A DNA stretch of 19,508 nucleotides from Sphingomonadaceae bacterium (lineage in GTDB: Bacteria; Pseudomonadota; Alphaproteobacteria; Sphingomonadales; Sphingomonadaceae). Location of the stretch: NCBI GenBank assembly GCA_016742125.1, contig JACVCM010000058.1, forward strand, positions 1-19,508. Direction: 5' to 3'. The notes beneath the pieces were generated by a model. That model was not told the origin of the DNA. It ran no database searches and saw only the letters and a list, made by a program, of their open reading frames with translations. Positions 16,142 to 19,508 of this stretch are shown one piece after another (positions within the stretch are counted from its first letter, which is position 1; each line of letters begins with the position of its first letter). The position numbers and the translations under genes were made by a program.

Positions 16142-19100
16142 CCCGCCTTGCGTGCCAGGTTGGCGAGCCCCTTGGATAGTTGCAGGCAGCCGTTTAGTCG
16201 CGATTCCGGACTGTTCCACACCCTGTTGATGACAAGTTTGCTGTCGGGCCGCAGTTTGGCAACGTCGCCGAGCTTTTCAACATAGGCAAGCAGGCCGGGC
16301 ACATTAGGCGGACGGTCTTCGTGGAAGCTGACCAGCGTGCCACGCGCACCAACTTCGATCTTGGCCACCTGAGCCACCAGCGCGTTCTGCTTGATCTGGA
16401 TGAGCTTGAGCAAATTCTGGGTCGGTTCGGGTATCGTTCCGAACCGGTCGGACAACTCGGCTGCAAAGCCTTCCACATCCTGACCTTCTTCAAGCTCGTT
16501 CAGGCGGCGATACAAAGCCATTCGAATTGAGAGGTCTGGAACATAGTCGTCCGGAATAAGGATAGGCGCGTCGATGGTGATTTGAGGGCTGAAGCTGCCA
16601 CGAGGTTTCGTCAACCCTTGTGCACCTGCCCGTGCCTCCAAAATCGCTTCTTCGAGCATTGACTGGTAGAGCTCGAAGCCGACCTCCTTAATGTGTCCCG
16701 ACTGCTCATCGCCAACGAGGTTGCCCGCACCGCGGATGTCGAGATCGTGGCTTGCAAGCTGGAATCCTGCGCCAAGAGTATCGAGATCGCCCAGCACTTT
16801 TAAGCGCTTTTCAGCCGTTTCGGTGAGCGCACGGTTTTCCTCATGCGTCAGATAGGCATAGGCGCGGGTTTTGGAGCGTCCGACCCGTCCGCGGAGTTGA
16901 TATAGCTGGGCCAGTCCAAAGCGGTCTGCCCGATGAATGATAAGCGTATTGGCGCTCGGAATATCGAGACCGCTTTCCACGATGGTGGTAGAGAGCAGCA
17001 CGTCGTAGCGCTTTTCATAAAATGCGCTCATCCGTTCCTCGACCTGGCTGGCGGACATCTGGCCGTGAGCGGTCACATATTTGATCTCGGGAATCTCTGT
17101 GCGGAGATACTCCTCGATTTCGGTCAGGTCCGAAATGCGTGGCACCACGAAGAAGCTCTGTCCGCCGCGATAATGTTCGCGCAGCAACGCTTCACGCAAC
17201 ACGACCGGGTCCCAGGGCATGACATAGGTTCGCACTGCGAGCCGGTCGACAGGCGGGGTCTGGATGACCGACAAGTCCCGCAGGCCGGACATCGCCATTT
17301 GCAAGGTGCGCGGTATCGGCGTTGCGGTCAGCGTCAGCATGTGCACATCGGTCTTTAGCGCCTTGAGCTGCTCCTTGTGATTCACCCCGAAACGCTGTTC
17401 TTCATCGACAACGACCAGCCCCAGACGTTTGAAGGCAAGCGACTTCGCGAGGACGGCATGTGTGCCGATAACGATATCGACAGTACCATCGGCTAGCCCT
17501 TCGCGTGTCGCGCTTGCTTCGGCGGAGGGAACCAACCGGGACAAGCGACCCAGTTTCAATGGCAAATCGCGAAAGCGGTCTGCAAAATTGCTGTAATGCT
17601 GCCGAGCGAGCAAGGTTGTCGGTGCAATGATTGCGACTTGCTTGCCAGCCATCGCAGCGGCAAATGCCGCGCGCATCGCTACCTCGGTCTTGCCAAACCC
17701 GACATCCCCGCACACCAGGCGGTCCATTGGCTTACCCGACGCGAGATCGTCGAGCACTTCGTCGATAACACGCTGCTGGTCGTCGGTTTCTTCATAGGGA
17801 AAACGGTCGGCGAAGCTGGCATAGGCCTGGTCGTCTACCTCGATGACCGCGCCAGCACGCAGTGCCCGCTCTGCTGCTGTTTTCAGCAGTTCATGCGCAA
17901 TAGCACGAATGCGCTCTTTAAGCCTCGATTTTCGGCGTTGCCACGCTTCGCCACCCAGTTTGTCGAGGCTCACATTCTCGCTGTCTGAGCCATAGCGTGA
18001 AAGGACGTCGAAATTCTCGACGGGAACATATAATTTGTCGCCACCGGAATAGCTGAGGGCAACGCAATCATGCGGGCTGTTGCCGACGGGGATGGAAATC
18101 AGTCCCTCGTAGCGCCCGATGCCGTGGTCCTGATGTACGACCAGGTCGCCGGGGGTCAGTGCGGCGAGTTCGGCCAGAAAGGCGTCCGCAGATTTGCGGC
18201 GCTTCTGCCGACGCACAAGCCGGTCGCCGAGCATATCCTGCTCACTGAGTAACGCCACGTCGGCTGTCGTGAAACCATGATCGATGGGCAACACGACCAT
18301 CGCGGTGTGGCCTTTTGCGACGCCCAGCGCCTGTTGCCAGCGATCCGCGTCTGCCATTGTCGGCGCGCCGTGATCGTTCAGCAGGCCCTTCAGGCGTTCG
18401 CGAGCGCCATTCGAGTAACTCGCAATGATCGTTTTGCGGCCAGATCTGGCGAGCGATTTCAAATGATCCGCTACAACCTCATATATGTTGGATTTTTGCG
18501 CTCGCTCCGGGGCAAAATCACGTGCAGCGGCAATGCCGAAATCCACAATGTTTTCGGAATCAGGTTGGGCGAATGGCGTCAGGAGGTGCGCTGCGTTGGC
18601 CGCAAACGCCTGTTCCAGTTCGTCCCCCGACAGATAGAGCATGGTGGGCGGCAGAGGACGATAGCTCCCCGGCTCGGCAACCTGTGCCTTTACGCGGTTG
18701 TCATAATAATCGCCGATCGCGTCGAGTCGTGACTGGCCCGCGGAAACCGATCCGGCGTCTCGGATCACAAGCGTGCCTTCACCAACATGGTCGAAAATTG
18801 TCGCCATGCGTTCTTCGAACAAGGGCAGCCAGTGATCCATCCCCGACAGGCGACGACCTTCGGATACGGCCTGGTAGAGCGGGTCGCCGGTTGCGGTGAC
18901 ACCGAACCGTTCCCGATATCCGACGCGGAAGCGCTTTATCGCTTCCTCGTCCATCAGCGCTTCGACTGCCGGCAAGAGGTCGAAATGTCCCACCCGGTCG
19001 ATGCTGCGCTGATCCGCCGGATTGAAGCGGCGAATGCTTTCAATCTCGTCACCAAAGAAATCGAGGCGCAGGCCATATTCGCTGCCTGCGGGGAACAGGT

Positions 19101-19508
19101 CGACAATACTGCCGCGGATAGCGAACTCACCCGCTTCGGCGACGGTATCGACGCGGAAATAGCCGTTTGACTGAAGCAGGGAGGCGAGTCGTTCCCGGGA
19201 TATTTCGCGGCCTGCCTGCAATCGCTCGCCAGTCTGGCGAATGCGGAATGGAGTGACATATTTCTGTATAACCGCGCCGACAGTCGTGAGGATCAGCTGC
19301 TTTTTTCGGGACGTCTGCTGAAGAGCCTGTAGGGTGGACATGCGCTGCGACGTTACTGCCACCGACGGCGATGCGCGGTCATATGGCAGACAGTCCCAGG
19401 CTGGAAGCTGCAAGATCTCCAGTTCCGGAGCGAAAAATGGCACTGCGTCTGCCACCGCCCGCATTGCTGCGTCGTCAGGTGCCACAAACAAGGACCGCCC
19501 TTTCGCGG
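16138..19508 (-). CDS. mfd: Transcription-repair coupling factor Mfd (5' end beyond the window)
   Basis: ATP-dependent DNA translocase that pushes stalled RNA polymerase off DNA and recruits UvrA to the lesion. About 1122 residues are visible; comparison with usual lengths near 1150 suggests 30-45 N-terminal residues are missing past the right edge. The frame is open to the edge, so TTG 19491 is not the real start. In order: the UvrB-like N-terminal region (ILQLPAWDCLPYDRASPS); the RNA-polymerase-interacting domain beginning LTPGDLVVHQDHGIGRYEGL (about 18095-18155); Walker A GDVGFGKTEV (about 17680-17711); Walker B DEEQRFG (about 17388-17409); RNA-translocase motifs such as STTIVESGLDIPSANTLI and QLRGRVGRS; and the C-terminal TRCF domain. 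The stop TAA at 16138-16140 overlaps the stop of the EAL gene on the other strand. Confidence 0.97.
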   Translation of the reverse strand, partial: AKGRSLFVAPDDAAMRAVADAVPFFAPELEILQLPAWDCLPYDRASPSVAVTSQRMSTLQALQQTSRKKQLILTTVGAVIQKYVTPFRIRQTGERLQAGREISRERLASLLQSNGYFRVDTVAEAGEFAIRGSIVDLFPAGSEYGLRLDFFGDEIESIRRFNPADQRSIDRVGHFDLLPAVEALMDEEAIKRFRVGYRERFGVTATGDPLYQAVSEGRRLSGMDHWLPLFEERMATIFDHVGEGTLVIRDAGSVSAGQSRLDAIGDYYDNRVKAQVAEPGSYRPLPPTMLYLSGDELEQAFAANAAHLLTPFAQPDSENIVDFGIAAARDFAPERAQKSNIYEVVADHLKSLARSGRKTIIASYSNGARERLKGLLNDHGAPTMADADRWQQALGVAKGHTAMVVLPIDHGFTTADVALLSEQDMLGDRLVRRQKRRKSADAFLAELAALTPGDLVVHQDHGIGRYEGLISIPVGNSPHDCVALSYSGGDKLYVPVENFDVLSRYGSDSENVSLDKLGGEAWQRRKSRLKERIRAIAHELLKTAAERALRAGAVIEVDDQAYASFADRFPYEETDDQQRVIDEVLDDLASGKPMDRLVCGDVGFGKTEVAMRAAFAAAMAGKQVAIIAPTTLLARQHYSNFADRFRDLPLKLGRLSRLVPSAEASATREGLADGTVDIVIGTHAVLAKSLAFKRLGLVVVDEEQRFGVNHKEQLKALKTDVHMLTLTATPIPRTLQMAMSGLRDLSVIQTPPVDRLAVRTYVMPWDPVVLREALLREHYRGGQSFFVVPRISDLTEIEEYLRTEIPEIKYVTAHGQMSASQVEERMSAFYEKRYDVLLSTTIVESGLDIPSANTLIIHRADRFGLAQLYQLRGRVGRSKTRAYAYLTHEENRALTETAEKRLKVLGDLDTLGAGFQLASHDLDIRGAGNLVGDEQSGHIKEVGFELYQSMLEEAILEARAGAQGLTKPRGSFSPQITIDAPILIPDDYVPDLSIRMALYRRLNELEEGQDVEGFAAELSDRFGTIPEPTQNLLKLIQIKQNALVAQVAKIEVGARGTLVSFHEDRPPNVPGLLAYVEKLGDVAKLRPDSKLVINRVWNSPESRLNGCLQLSKGLANLARKAG

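Overview
The window looks like core chromosome of an alphaproteobacterium, most likely a member of the Sphingomonadales. This is inferred from protein style (AddAB rather than RecBCD, a SecA with a C-terminal zinc-binding tail, sphingomonad-like MurU, ArgJ and MoaA), the moderately high GC content and the gene order. There is no sign of phage, insertion sequences, CRISPR or recent gene transfer. All large genes are intact except mfd, which runs off the right edge.

Left block, 1-7563, plus strand: a MurU-like sugar-1-phosphate nucleotidyltransferase overlaps addB, and addB overlaps addA through an ATGA junction. AddB and AddA together form the double-strand-break helicase/nuclease. Thioredoxin (trxA) follows 82 bases later with its own strong ribosome binding site and a possible promoter.

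Middle block, 7594-12826: argJ (arginine biosynthesis) lies on the minus strand, convergent with trxA. It is divergent from a small gene for an exported 90-residue protein that I do not recognise. That gene lies directly upstream of secA, and two good RNA hairpins separate the two genes. The arrangement resembles gammaproteobacterial secM-secA, where an exported leader peptide senses Sec activity and tunes SecA synthesis. This is the best candidate in the window for undescribed biology, but the evidence is position and architecture only. secA is followed by a TauE/SafE (TSUP) family membrane permease.

Right block, 12832-19508: tRNA-Asn(GTT), NAD kinase and moaA lie on the minus strand, with moaA and nadK overlapping by an ATGA. 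Divergent from moaA is a c-di-GMP phosphodiesterase-type protein with a degenerate GGDEF domain and an intact EAL domain. Its stop codon interlocks with that of convergent mfd (transcription-repair coupling factor), so the two genes share a TTAA.

DNA repair is represented twice (AddAB and Mfd). The rest is housekeeping: peptidoglycan recycling, redox, arginine, secretion, NADP and molybdenum cofactor. No stretch over 300 bases is without a gene. The longest non-coding stretches are 80-95 bases, on either side of the small secA-leader gene and upstream of trxA.
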